From NCBI GenBank assembly GCA_013368315.1, contig JAACJM010000032.1, positions 310,001 through 374,000 on the forward strand: DNA of 64,000 nt. The letters are read 5' to 3'. Numbering within the stretch: the first letter of the stretch is position 1; every line of letters starts with the position of its first letter. Both the position numbers and the translations under genes were made by a program. This stretch comes from Tetrapyrgos nigripes (taxonomy: Eukaryota > Basidiomycota > Agaricomycetes > Agaricales > Campanellaceae). Positions 23,607-36,169 of the stretch are shown piece after piece. The notes under the pieces are model-generated. The model saw nothing but the letters and a program-made list of their open reading frames with translations. It had not been told where the DNA came from and did not search any database.

Positions 23607-24570
23607 TCTCTACCGCTAAATAGGGAGAATCCTGATACTCTACAGTCCGTTGCTTGGGTAGCTACTCGTAATACCTAGCCCTTTTATACTACTCGTAGCT
23701 ACAACTATACAGTTTTACAGTTCTTTTCAATGTCCGCTAAAATATATCAAAGAAAACAGTAAATCTACTCTAACCACTAGTCTGTGAGCGTAATAACTAC
23801 CGTATCTAGTAGGTACCTTCTAATTAGGGTATACAGGAAACTGGAATATTATCTAATTTGTAGTAGGGATTTCTCTATCCCTTGCTCCATTCTCGTTACT
23901 CATAGGGTACTCTCTGGTCCTGGCGGCCGTAGCCTGACTCAGATAGCTCCACTTATGACTACACTTCAGAATACCGCTAGTCCGTTGGGTTTAGGGTATC
24001 CTCGTATCTAGTCTTTGCCTCTCGTTCTTATAGTATTGAACGCATACTTATCCCTCTATACCGCTAGTCTAAACTTGTACACCGCTAATCCGAGTCCAGC
24101 TCTTCAATAGTAATGCTTAAGCCTTCAAAACTAGCATAGTATACCCAAGGGTAGTACCATACTCATCTTTAAGACGCTAATCCGTAGTGATCTTCGGTAA
24201 GTACTGCTTTCGGTAATACTTATGCCCGAATCAGTAACCCCGCTAATTTGGATCTCATTACGTTTAGGGCTTCACAACACTTTAGATACTCTCGTACCGT
24301 TGCCGCTAGTCCATCCCTTGTATACCATCTGAAAGCTATGGTCTCTAGCTTTCTATCGATATAAATATTATGCCACTTTTCTATCTTAACCATCTGTAGA
24401 TATGCTCTGCTAGTTTGTATACATCCGGGTTGGAATCCCGAATATCCGAATTTGTCCGATGATGACGTGTCCTTTCAGATCTAGCGGTCTAAGCCATGAA
24501 TCTGGGTTTGTAATGCCAACGCGTACCCGTGAATAGGGGCGTTTATCCCTTGAGTCGTACTAGCGGTATT
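23607..24570. repeat. Dispersed CGCTAGTCC-like motif cluster
   Basis: About ten degenerate copies of CCGCTAGTCC or CCGCTAATCC are scattered in 1 kb of AT-rich sequence (for example near 23965, 24060, 24080, 24240 and 24302), with ACTAGCGG in inverted form near 24560. The cause is unknown. Confidence 0.45.
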
Positions 24571-26283
24571 AGGCCGCTATAGCAGGTTTGTTAAGTCTTT
24601 GTAGACTTTGTAGTTAGGTGGGTCTGCTACTATAGCTGTATCCCTTAGTATGTATCTGTTATAATACTTTGAACAAGTCTTAATCTTATCCGCAAGTATT
24701 GACCATTAACATATCTTAAGTTATACACCTAATTCCTAGTACTTTGACTAGCAGTTCGGGACTCACTCTAGTCCTTATTATCCATTTAAGAGTGACTTAG
24801 ACATATATTAGTGCTAGTTTTGGGTATTTAACTGCGAATTTGTACGGCAGGTGTGAGTGATAGCAAGTCATTGTGCTGAAGGCATGGGTTCACAGCTCGT
24901 TTTCAGAATGTCGGTCCACAAAATGGTGACAGCAATATTTCTAGTGAGTCACTGACAAGTTTGATGATGTCGTGTCCGATTTAAAAATCCTACCTCAGGG
25001 GTTTGGTGGCTATGGTCAATTTGACAACCAGCACTTTTTGTGCTCAGTGTCTTTATAAGTTTGGAGTAGCTATGGGTCCATGTAGGTCCTCAGTAAATCA
25101 GCCTTTCCAGACTGCAAGGCCAGAAAAGCCAGTGATCTTTCAAATGTATGAGACTTTTCTCAACAGAGCTTGTCCTCGTCGCTTCCTGCAACAGCCTCAG
25201 GTTACTAGTACGGCATTCTTGTATTCCTGTTCTGTTTTTGACGCTTTCCGCTGATATATGCACTGGCAGCTCGGTCGTCCGAGGGGTCTGACTTTGAATA
25301 TTTTGACACTGAATCAACATTGAATGACAGTTCACGGAAAACTATGTACACCTGTGAATTTAGAAAGTATGTTGGCAGAGATGTCTACAAAAACATAGGA
25401 GTGCAAGCGAGTTGCCCCACTGTCCATCAGGGCCTTAATGACCCAGGCTGTAACACAACTTTTTTTACAAAAGTATACAAAATTTGTGTGGCTTAACCAT
25501 GCAAGAGGCTTTATAAAACCTCTGGGTCATCCCTAGCACTTTTGCATAGCACATGGTTTGCATGTAATCTTTGCAAAACCCAGAGCCTCCTGCACCCTTT
25601 CTCACGACCCCAAAATCACCGGTCCTGGTCCATTGTCCATGCCCCATTTTAGGCGGGACCCAGGACCCTTTGCTCATTGCCGAGACTCAGGTTCCAAACC
25701 GTCGATGGGCTAGGCCCTGGGTCTATAACATGACCTGGGTTCACTGTCCTGGGTCGTTGATACCTACGACCGCCATTGTACCGCCCTTGATACATTGGGA
25801 TTTAGCACCTACAGAAACTGCAGAAAGAAGTAATTGTCCAGTGTAACTATTTCCCTGCAGTGCTAATAAATTCCCCTGTAGATAGTCTCGGTCTGCGTGA
25901 ATGTACTTTGATATGGTGGGGGAAAATATATTGGATTGTAATGCGCTGGGTACAACTTGCAAGAATATATGACAAAAGCCACCCAGCAAGACTCAGTGTG
26001 ACTGGGTTTTGAGACGGTTCTGCGTTTCAGTATCTTCGGCTTCGGACCGGGAATTGCAGGATAAGATAACTAAGCTTTCATAGTGATAAGGAGATAACAA
26101 GGTATCAAACACCACAGTTAGTGTTTGATACCAGTAACAGAGACAGTATCTAGTACTAGTTGACGAAGAGACAATGCTTAATACTGCAAATGAGGGTTTG
26201 GAGGAGGGCTCGGCCTGAGCTAGAGCCACGTGACCAATGTGGGAAATTCCTTGCAGGGAAATTCCACCAAAGGCTAGCTCAGC

Positions 26284-26709
26284 TGTAATGAACCAGCACT
26301 GCATTTGCTGTAGCCTGCCGTATACCCCTATCTCTCTAAGTCTCATTACTTATTACTTACTTATCACTTACTTACTCACTCACTTGAGCTCCTGCTCACA
26401 TTCACACTCCTTTACTGTTTATCCATTGCTCCTAGTGTCGTGGCCAATAGGCCTTCTCTGATTTGCTTGTTAATCACTTATTATTCCTATCCACCCCACT
26501 CCTTAGAATTTCACCTCTCTATTCATCCATTGATCCTATTATCATTCCTATCTACCTGTCTCTACTGTTATTTGATTATTGCGCGTTCATATAAATACCC
26601 AGTAGAATACGCTGTATTCTTCAGTTCACCGAATCGACGTTGCTCCTAACCTGTTATATTTGGTTGACTCCCACGTGTGCTGATACCTTTTTCAGAAGCT
26701 ATCGTTACA
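26284..26709 (+). repeat. 5' LTR
   Basis: TGTAATGA...GTTACA, 426 bp, with a TATAAATACC box near 26590. It differs from the 3' LTR by 23 transitions and no transversion or indel (by eye), about 94.6 % identity. Confidence 0.93.
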
Positions 26710-26850
26710 TATTTTTTGACACTACAAGCAACATCTAGCGAACTTATACCTCTCGTCTCTCCTCTCTTGTCTCTCTAGTCTCTTGCCTCTCTATCTCTTT
26801 ATTCTCTTAAACCTTGGCCTTGGTTCTCTTATTTTTTATCTCTGATCTCT

Positions 26851-29170
26851 ATGTCTCTTTCAACTAATACAACTAGAAAGCTTCACTCGCAAGGTGAGTC
26901 TCTCATCTCGAATACTCTTAGTTCCTTTAATTGCCCTCATTTAGCAAGCCCTGACAGTTCAGACAACGAGCAACGCCGTTCTTACTGCGACGTTGCCTTG
27001 TCTAGGCCACCCTCGGCTGCCAGCAATGGCGCAAAGGAGAATACCCCTATTCAGGAGACTCATGCGACCCCCACCACTGAAATTAGTCCTAGTCAGGGCA
27101 CAGAGAGCAGTATACTCTCCTCGGTGTCTGACTCTAGTTCCCTTACACATGTCATTAATAGTATTAATAATCTATCTATTAATGAAAATTCATTACCTAG
27201 TAACAACGAAATTGAATGGACTACTGTAACTCGCAAGAAAGGTGCCAAAAAGGCTAGCAGCGCCAGCACCAAGTCCACTAGCATGCAGAATTCCAAGGAT
27301 GTGCGTAAAGCTGAAGATATTACTGGTTTAGATGAGGAAACGCAGCACCTCGTAAAGCAAGCTGAAAATCAGCTAACTCAGGAACAGTTGAGCCAAATCA
27401 AGAAACAAGATGATTTGGTCAGGAACAGTTCTACAGCCATAGAACGTTCAATCCCGATTGAAGACCTGGTCACCTTTGGGAAAGGCAAAGAAGTAGACCC
27501 CCGCAACTGGGGATCTGTTGGTATCAGCTCTGAAGAGTTAAATGTTGACACCCATGTTGGCATCCTGGAAAAATACCAATAATACCCCCTCTAGTGACTC
27601 CTCATCTGACAGCAACGAAGAGGATACCGAAACACAACGTGTTAATTTCGAGCAGTGGTGTAAACTTCGCAAGGCGAAGAAGATTGCCAAGAAGGATAAA
27701 ATGCCACATAAAGCTAAGTTGAAGTGGGATCGTGCTGATTCTATTAAGAAGGCAGTGAGGGATTATGAAGAGGAGAAATATGAATCTCCTTCTACCTTTC
27801 ACAAACCCGAGACAACCAGGGACAAGACCCCGACCTGGAAGTACAACCGTACTTGTTCTGCGTGGGTCGAAGACATTGAAGATGAGGGAGACAGCAACAA
27901 GGAAAACACTCCCGTTAAGTCCTCGACATCCTCACAAAGGCATGTGCCACTGTCTGATATCACCAGACATGAAGAGAAATTGTTGAAATTACGTGGGCAT
28001 ATCAAGGAACTCGAAGACACCGCACATAGATCTATTGCTCCTGAAATAGAGCAACACAAGACCACTACCTTGGTGGATGCACTTGCCAAGCCCTCTAAGA
28101 AGACCTGTATCAACCTCGCAAAACCTGGTAAACAGGTGGATCGAGGGAGCTACCTGGGTCAGGTCATCTTCGGGGGAAACAATGACCCTCCTCCTAGCCC
28201 TAGTGACTCCGACTCATCGTCTGCCTTGTCTCCTCCCTCTTCATCCAGCCCTTCTTCAGATACTTCTTCTAGCTTGTCTTCGAGTTCTGGAAATGCTAAG
28301 AAGAGGAAGGGTTATAAGAAGAAGCATGGGAAGAAAAGAAAAGCTTATGGTGAAAGGCTGAAACTGGTGCCTCCTACTCCCTATGATGGAACACTGGACA
28401 TTTGAATCTTTGGGCGTTTTGTGCACAAAGCACATGAATATGTCGAGCAGGGGAAAGTAAAAGGGTACTGAAAGGTGTTCACCATCTCGAGATACCTTAA
28501 GAAGGAGGCCTGGGACTGTTACATTAGTACGGTATCTGAGAATGTATACGCCTGGAATCTAGAAGACTTTTTTATCACCTTGTTGAATTATTGTTTTCCA
28601 ACGGATTACATTGGGAAACTCCGCAAGGACATTGACCGATGCTTCCAAAATGCTAAAAGCGTGAAAGCTTACGTTCACATTTGGTGGGACAAAAAGACGA
28701 ACGTACCTGTGTAACTTGACTCTGGAAAGGATTCCGTCAATTCATTCATGCCAAGCTCTACCGATCAAATCTACACCCAGAGATCTCCTCTTGGGATGAG
28801 GTAGTTGAAGCTGCCGAAGTCATCGAGTTGGCGGAAGAGGGTGCTCAGAACGAGAGGAACACTCAGGCCCATCAGTACCACACTGATTGACGGAATAATA
28901 ACAGGCATACTGATACTGTAAAGGAAGGGGACAAATGGAATAATGTCCCTAACCACAAGCGAAGGCCACCAGGAAGGGGTCCAAAAACCCTGAAAGAGGA
29001 AGTTCGAGAATTCCTCGGAAACGTTCAGCCTCAATGGCCGAAGTTCATGAAGCAGAAAAGGGAGTTGAGTGCTAAAGAGAAGGAAGAATACTGAGCTCAG
29101 AATAAGTGCTTCAATTGCAGAGAAAAGGACCACTTAGCTTGCAATTGTCCCAATAGAAATTCAGTTCCCT
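26851..29170 (+). pseudogene. Retrotransposon gag with CCHC zinc knuckle
   Basis: The frame opens at MSLSTNTTRKLHSQ and continues after a frameshift near 27560 as a Lys/Glu-rich coiled region (VNFEQWCKLRKAKK). The capsid-like part, around WDCYISTVSENVYAWNLEDF, spans 28475-28714. Near its end NKCFNCREKDHLACNC (29101-29150) gives a CX2CX4HX4C knuckle, which binds RNA in Gag. In-frame stops occur at about 28402, 28468, 28712 and 29092; several are TGA where Trp or Arg would be expected. Not translatable as one product. Confidence 0.8.
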
Positions 29171-29663
29171 CTAAAAAGAAGCACGGGCCCCCTGGCTCTC
29201 GCTTCCAACCTTTCCGCCCTGCTGCAATGAATGTGAATGTCGATTTTGAGGAGGCTGAACGTTTGCAATCCTTGGTGGAAACAACAGCAAGCTCCAGTCG
29301 AATTGACTTGGGAATGGTCGATGTCATCATGGGAGAATGTACTGATGAAGATATGCCCAGACTACAAATGTCAGTGACTCCGAATCTGAATTTGATGGGT
29401 ATGAGTCTTCTGAGGCTGAGGGTAGTGAGGGATCCCCTGATCCATATGACTCAATTTTCCGGATGTGAGGTGGTGCCAGGAGTGATGATGATTCGGAGGG
29501 TGGGTTTGACTGGGTTCCAGGCGATGACGATCTATCGTCCCTGGAGTCAGTTAGCAATTCAGAAGACGAGAATAGTGATGACGAACCCAATAATTTTGAA
29601 TACACAGGTCCAACTGATGATCATGACTACCTGTCTGGTAACTTAAAGACTGGCATGAGTCCA

Positions 29664-30850
29664 GGTCAGGTTTTACCTGTGATCCGTAGACAGGTACCTG
29701 ATGCACCAAAATAGTGACCTGCGACCTGTTTGAGATCCATGGGAAACAGGTGCCTGACCTGCAAGTCATATACCTGCAGGTCACAGGTTACTTGTATCCA
29801 ACGAGTCCTTGCAGGTACTCGCAGGTATACCTACAGGTACCTGCCAGAAAACCCAAGGAAACACCAAGTTAACGGTTTAATAAAAGTTTATAATATATAA
29901 TAATACTACAACCCTTCATCATCATCTCCACTACTACTGTCTTCTGTATTCTCACTACTGTCCAAATCCTTTACCTTTCTGCGTGAATTCAACCTGTTAA
30001 ACATTTTCACCACCTCCTCCTCCGGTACAAGCCCAGTGTCAAACCACGAGTCTAAGCAAGCGTTTTCGAAGCGATCTGATCACATCTGGGCGAAATACAG
30101 ACTTTTTGAGCAAGAAAGAGTCAAGTTCATCAAAGCCCATTCGCATTTTAGCATTTCGGATACCTAGGACTGGCGTGGGGCCGGTTTCTGACGTGGATTT
30201 CACGTCCGAATCGATTGGTGGCGTCTCCGAAGCGATATAATCACATCCGGGGGAACTACAGAGTTTTGAACAAAAGAGAGTCAAGTTCATCAAAGCCCAT
30301 TCGCATTTTAGCATTGCGGATAGCTAGAACTTGCGTGGGGCCGGTTTCTGACGTGAATTTTATGTCAGAATCGATTGGTGGCGTTTCCGAAGCGATATGA
30401 TCACGTCCGGGCGAACTACAGACTTTTTGAACAAAAAAGAGCCAAGTTCATCAAAGCCCATTCGCATTTTAGCATTGTGGATAGCTAGAACTTGCGTAGG
30501 GCCTGTTTCTGACGTGAACTTTATGTCCAAATTGATGTTGGCATTTTCAAAGCGATCCGAGCATGTCCGGGTGAGCTATGGACTTTTTGAGCGAACATCA
30601 TCTACACTTACACCTTCACTTTCAACAGTAAGGTGTACCCGTAGTCATACATAGATTGGTGTATGCACTTCCTTAATAATATAATTTATATTCAAATAAT
30701 AATAGAGTCATCTTGTACTTAGTTAGGACAGGTACCTGCACAAGTACCTGTAGCACCCAAAGTCCTGACCCGCAACCTGTCAGTGACCCGTGGGAAACAG
30801 GTACCTGGACCTGCGGGTAAATCAACAGATCAACCTGCAGGTACTCATTT
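29664..30850. mobile_element. Nested repeat insertion flanked by CAGGTACCTG-rich direct repeats
   Basis: This segment interrupts the retrotransposon between gag and protease. Its two sides share a direct repeat of about 75 bp (near 29691-29766 and 30741-30820), including AGTACCTG, GACC(T/C)GC and GGGAAACAGGT. Both sides are full of CAGGTACCTG-type palindromic motifs. The interior carries four tandem 160-bp units. No coding capacity is seen. It may be a small non-autonomous element or an expanded satellite. Confidence 0.6.
30061..30600. repeat. Tandem repeat, period 160-161 bp, about 3.3 units
   Basis: GAAGCGAT recurs at about 30068, 30229, 30389 and 30549. Each unit carries AAGTTCATCAAAGCCCATTC and GGTTTCTGACGTG; the fourth unit is truncated. 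Short open frames through it are shadows of the repeat. Confidence 0.9.
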
Positions 30851-31159
30851 AAGACTCGGACTCGTGCCAGTCTTTAGTCTGGTTTTTGGGAAGATTCGTC
30901 AATTGACGATGGTGATGATGTCACTGACCTCCAGAGTGTCAGCGACTTGGACACTGACTCCATATATGAAGAACCACTTGCCCCAGTAATAGATGACGCT
31001 GTTGGGAATGTTCTAACTGACGTGAAAACCATAAGTAACCTGCATTTGGAAGGATCCGAACTAGAGGTAAACTTATGACACCTTCAAAGGCTAGAATGAG
31101 TGAATGGAGGTGTAACTGGCTGTCAGCAATTAGAATTTAATGCACTGTTGGAGATGTGA

Positions 31160-32473
31160 TTGCCTGACGAGGTGGATGATTATCTGGACTGTGAAAGCAG
31201 TCAGGATGACTCCCTGGATGAAAATCCAGTGTTACGCACACCTATGGCCGTAATACCAAGCCATTGCTACTGTCTTGGTGATCCTGTGGGCATACAAATG
31301 TCTTTCTTACTGAACCGAGGTGCTCCGTATCCTGGAGATGATCTTGACAACATTTTGAGACCATTACAAGATGTTGAGAGATTCTACTGTCACCAGGGGA
31401 TAGACCCAGAAGAATATGTAATAAATGATTTATTATACACTGAACCCGGAAATGGGGTTGGCATACCTCAGGCCATCTGAATTCCTGCTTTTCTTGTGGA
31501 AAATCCATCCTTTGATCTGGTAAACTGGTACAGGCATTGGACCATGTGGTTTGCCGGTATTCTGAGACCAAAAAAGCGAAGCCGACCTGCTCGGTGTTGG
31601 TCTAGGATGGAGAATGTTCTATACAGAGGATTTGCGAGGCGGATGAATCAACTTGTGGACTGTAAAGCAGGAACTATGAGAGTTGGAGGAAGATTAAGAC
31701 AATTTTCGATGGTACCTTATGTCCCCAGTGGGGCTATTCTAATGGATAACCTTCTTGGGATAACTTTGTTCATAAGGCAAGAAGTCTTGAAGTGTGTGTG
31801 GCTTGACCTTGAGGACTGGTACGAGAAAGCAGTGGGTCGAGTATACTTGAGTGAAAGGCAATGGGAATGGTCCGAGTTGAACTACGAAACGGGTTTACAC
31901 TTAAGTCCACATCGAGAAATAAATGAAGGTTATGATGTAATTGAAGAAGCCAGCAGAATTGGGGAAACCAAGCGCTGGCTTGGCAACATCATTGAGCCTG
32001 TGACTTATGCTGGGGCCACTCGGGACATAGCCCGGACAGTCCCAAAACCCATCATGATAGTACTTGAAGTCTTGGGAAAGCCTGCTAGAGCCTTGATGGA
32101 CTCTGGCTCACTTGGGGACTTCATTAGCTCCTCATTGGTTGATCAGCTCTCTGCAAAGCGAATTGTCCTAGCTAAACCAATACCTCTTCACCTGGCGGTT
32201 CACAGTTCGTGCTCAAAAATCAATACTGGGACGATAGTCAGGATTATGTATCAGAATATCTCGGAAAACAGGTATTTTGATATAATAAACTTGTCTAATT
32301 ACAATGTTATTCTCAGTACTCCCTTCTTATTCCAACATAAAGTGTCATTGAGTTTCAACCCTGCTTGCGTGAACATTGGTCAAGCTGACGCACTACTAAT
32401 CAAGGGAGAAAACGTCCAACATTTGTCATCTCGGGCTGCTGATTTAGCTGAAACTGCCCTTGAGCGTATCTGA
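31160..32473 (+). pseudogene. Retrotransposon spacer and aspartic protease region
   Basis: Two open stretches separated by a TGA near 31479 lead to a retropepsin-like domain: ALMDSGSLGDFIS near 32090 holds the DSG catalytic triplet, followed by ILSTPFLFQHKVSLSF, the conserved ILG-type end of the domain. The protease would mature the Gag-Pol polyprotein. Upstream residues are typical linker sequence of fungal gypsy elements. Confidence 0.75.
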
Positions 32474-32639
32474 GCTCAGCTCGTGGAATACGCTCGACCC
32501 TTGTTCGAGGATGCATCACTGACTCCTCTGCCACCCCTGCGGGCGATTAATCACGAAATTCTACTAATTGATCCTGATCAGGTCATACCTTGGTGACCTT
32601 CCCGCTGTCCAGAGGCTCTGCAACCCCAATGGGATATCA

Positions 32640-33810
32640 AATGAAATGCATATATTGGTATGGGTCAATGGAAAATCACAAATGCAAGGAATACATGTTG
32701 TGTTCTATGTATCCCGAAAGCTGGTAGACCAAAAGATAACCTGAACTTCAGGTCGTCTTTAACTTGTGCCAACACAATGCCAATACACGGAAACTTTCTG
32801 CATCTGTACTGTGACGTGCTGCAAGAAATATAGGACGGTAATAGATATGCAAGCAGCATACAAGCAAGTCAGAGTTCACCCTGATCATGAGTCTCAAATG
32901 GCGGTTTCTATGCCTGATGGGACTATGATCAGTAGAGTAATCCAACAGGGCAACATTTCAGTCGCTAATGAATCATATTTTTTCACATCTCATCGGTGTC
33001 TGTCTAGATGTTTATCTAGACGACATTGTCATATATTCTAACACTCTCAAAGACCATGTTCAACATGTTTGAGAGGTATTGGATATATTATGGCGAGAAA
33101 AGTTCTACTTAAGTGAGAAAAAATTGAAAGTATTACCCAAGGAAGTGAAGCTCCTGGGGCAGATTATCAACTCAAATGGTATTCACATGGATCCAGAGAA
33201 GGTAGACTCAGTGCTGAAGTGGAAAACGCCTACGTCTCGGGAATTGGTTCAGGGATTCATCAGCTTGGTGGGTTACCTGGCTGATGATATTGCCATGGTA
33301 CGGGTGCCAATGGGAGTCCTGAATTCAATTGCAGGCAATACTGTGCCTTTCTGTTGGACAGAAATTCATCAATGTGCCTTTGAGGAGGTCAAAAGGCTCA
33401 CAGACAAGTACCGTTCCCAACACCGCATTCCATTGGACTATTCACCTGAGGCTCCTTGGATTAATGTCGTGACCGATGCAAGTAGTTTGGGGATTGGAGG
33501 TGTGGTCTCTCAGGGAGATAATTGGAGAACAGTAAAAGTTGCGGCTTTCTTCTCGGCCAAAATAAATTTGGCTCAACAGAACTATCCAGTTCACAAACAA
33601 GAATTAATGGTGGGTGTGGAAACAATGAAGAGACATGAAGATATATTGCTGGGATGTAAGAAGTTTTACTGGTACACGGATCACAAGGGCCTGATCCACC
33701 TGCTCAACCAAAAAAAACCTATCTAAACGACAATCTCGTTGGTTAGAGCTACTCTCGCAGTTCAACTTTGAGGTAGTATATGTACCTGGTGTTGAAAATA
33801 TCCTCTGCAA
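32640..33810 (+). pseudogene. Reverse transcriptase and RNase H remnant
   Basis: RT pieces occur in several frames: KYRTVIDMQAAYKQVRVHPD at about 32830, then VYLDDIVIYSNT near 33010 with the catalytic YLDD. Part of the palm between them is deleted. From 33079 one frame runs through KVKLLGQIINSNGI-like connection sequence to RNase H, with VVTDASSLGIGG and WYTDHKGLIHLLNQ carrying conserved Asp residues. The frame ends at TAA 33724, but homology continues in another frame. Confidence 0.85.
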
Positions 33811-34469
33811 TGTCTTATCATGTATGTATTCGAACGACGCCCCAGGAACAGTGCAATTGCCTTCGGAATACACTTTGTTTGATGACAACTCTCCGAACGA
33901 TGGACTGGAGGCTCATGACATAACTATGCCCCTCTTCGTGGGTCTGGAGGCCTCTGCAATTGCCACCCATGGGTCATCTGGTGTGAAAATCGGTCCCAAA
34001 GCTCGTATGCCTGAGTATGTTACCAACTCGGTGGAGGAAGGCTTGGCTGAGAGAGCAGGGAAAGCTGCACTATGTGCAGAAGGGATGAAGTTTGCGAAAG
34101 AGATGGCTGGTAAATTTGTTCTCCTGGGTCCAAAGGCCCCACCAGAACAAATGGAGGGCGGGAGTAGTCAAATGGATCCTATGGATTTGGATACCCCTGA
34201 GGTCCCAGATACTTCAAATCTGCTTGCATTGGTGGACGAACCACAAAATGAACCAAGTAAAAATACGGAGACATTACCTGAGTCAACAGCTGCAAACTCT
34301 GAGCCTAATCCCTTACCGAAGGACTATGAAAACACTGAAAAACCCGATCTCATACATTTCCTTGGTAGGAAACTGGGAGATAACAAGCTAATAGAAATTG
34401 TATGCTACAGCTCCCATAAAGATCCTACAATAAATTCCATCCTTCAAACCCCAAACACTACCGCAATTT

Positions 34470-35860
34470 CCTAATTGAAAATGGACTCGTTTACCTGAAA
34501 AAGGAAGATGGAACACAAGTCCTCTGTATTCCAGTGGCAGCGAGCATATTGATCGACAGGAAGCGGCTAAGAGAAATGGTAATATCCGAAGCTCATTCAC
34601 TATTAGCCCATCTCAGATATACAAAAACTTTGGCTTACCTAAGGGATAATGTCTGGTGGAAAGACATGGCAAAAGATGTCCAGAAGTATTGTGAGTCTTG
34701 TGTGACCTGTAAAAGAAGCAAGCCAAACAATCAGAAGCCTACGGCCTGTTAAACCCACTAGACATACCATCACAACCTTGGGAATACATCAGAATAGACT
34801 TCCTGGGCCCCCTACCTGAGTCCTCCAATTGAGACGGAAAGTTTGACTCCATCGCAGTAATAATTGACCTCATGACAGCCATGGTACACCTGGTACCCAG
34901 CTGAACAGACTATAAGGCAAAGGATATTGCCAAATTAGTATTTGCTGAAGTTTATAAGCATCATGGCTTACCAAAAAATATAATATCTGACTGAGACGTG
35001 CTGTTTACAAGTCAATTTTGGCAGCACCTGCACTTGCTGATAGGAGTGCTTACCATCCACAAACTGATGGATCGAAGGAGAGAGCGAATTGGACCATAGT
35101 ACAGATGATCCAACAGTGTGTGGCTCCAGACCAGAAAGATTGGGTTCAAAAGCTACTGGGAATTGAGTTTGCGATCAACCTGGCCCAACCTGATTCAACT
35201 GGGTATGCACCTTTCTTCCTAAACACTGGGAGAATGCCTAGATCCATGGTATGGGACAATCCCCCAGCTAACGAATACCAAGGTGTATGAAACTTCGCTC
35301 TGAGAGTAAAACATGATGTTATGAGTGCTCATGACAGTATTATTGCGGTCTGGGTCAAACAAACTTGTAATGCAAATAAGAAAAGGCATATGGTTGACTT
35401 TGCTGAAGAAGATCTAGTATACATATCTACAAAGAACATTAGTTTCAAGAAAGGATTAGCAAAGAAACTGACTCCTAAGTTTATTACCTTACAAGGTCCT
35501 TTGAGACTATAGAAATGGATCTTTCAAAGTGGACTTACCTTCAGACCTCAAAGCTAGAGGTATTCATCCTGTATTTCACTCCTCTCTACTCAGGATTCAC
35601 GTTCTGAACGACGATTGTTTGTTTCCCAGCCATGATTCAAGCCAATTACTGGAAAACCCAAACGTGGAATTGGAAAATGAATGGTTGGTTCAAGAAATTG
35701 TGAACCATGTGGGAGCAGGTGAAAACGCGACATTCGAAATACTGTGGAAATGAGGAGATAAGTCCTGGCTTCTGTATGATTGTGTGGCTCACCTGAATGT
35801 GCTTGATAGGTATTTTGAGGTTTTGGGAATTTCCAAAATCTCGCAGTTGGGATTAGGTTC
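34470..35860 (+). pseudogene. Integrase with C-terminal chromodomain, stop-ridden
   Basis: The zinc-binding HHCC region includes AHLRYTKTLAYLRDNVWW and YCESCVTCKRSK (34534-34740). The catalytic core follows: RIDFLGPLP, VHLVP, NIISD then a TGA in place of the expected Arg codon of the SDRG motif, LFTSQFW, and AYHPQTDGSKERANWT. At 35529-35860 HPVFHSSLL and NEWLVQEIVNHV...FEILWK resemble a chromodomain, which guides integration to heterochromatin. At least four TGA/TAG stops interrupt it. Confidence 0.85.
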
Positions 35861-36169
35861 TGGGGATCCTCCAAATGATCTGCAGACCTACCTAGGGCTG
35901 CTCTGGTCTGGCAGATCAGAGTGCCTCACAAGAGATTCAAATAAAGGGAGAAGGAGGAGAAGGAGAAGAAATAGGAAATCACCCTGTAACCATCCATCCA
36001 ACCCTCACCCAATCACCTTCTCCAAAGGGTTTCTGAAGCACACTCATACTGTTCGTCTGACTGACTGCACTGCCTGCTCTGTCGTGCACTCACCTCGTTG
36101 CTCTCACAATTCATCTGCACCTCTATCCAAGTCGACCTGCAACACTCACGGTACCCGCCACATTCAAAT

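Larger units (their letters stand above)
20298..26283. other. Six kilobases without a recognisable gene
   Basis: No coding exon could be supported on either strand. The stretch holds simple repeats (21838-21871, 22633-22658), a piece of Helitron end sequence (21950-22256), a short repeated motif around 22950 and 23100, a cluster of CGCTAGTCC-like motifs (23607-24570), and segments with weak similarity to 45.36-45.42 kb. It reads as old, decayed transposon DNA. Confidence 0.6.

Noticed and set aside
23930..24260. Telomere-like TTTAGGG strings
   Set aside because: Isolated single occurrences, no tandem array.
30215..30654. Similar open frames (NKKEPSSSKPIRILAL-type)
   Set aside because: They are translations of the 160-bp tandem repeat and repeat with it.
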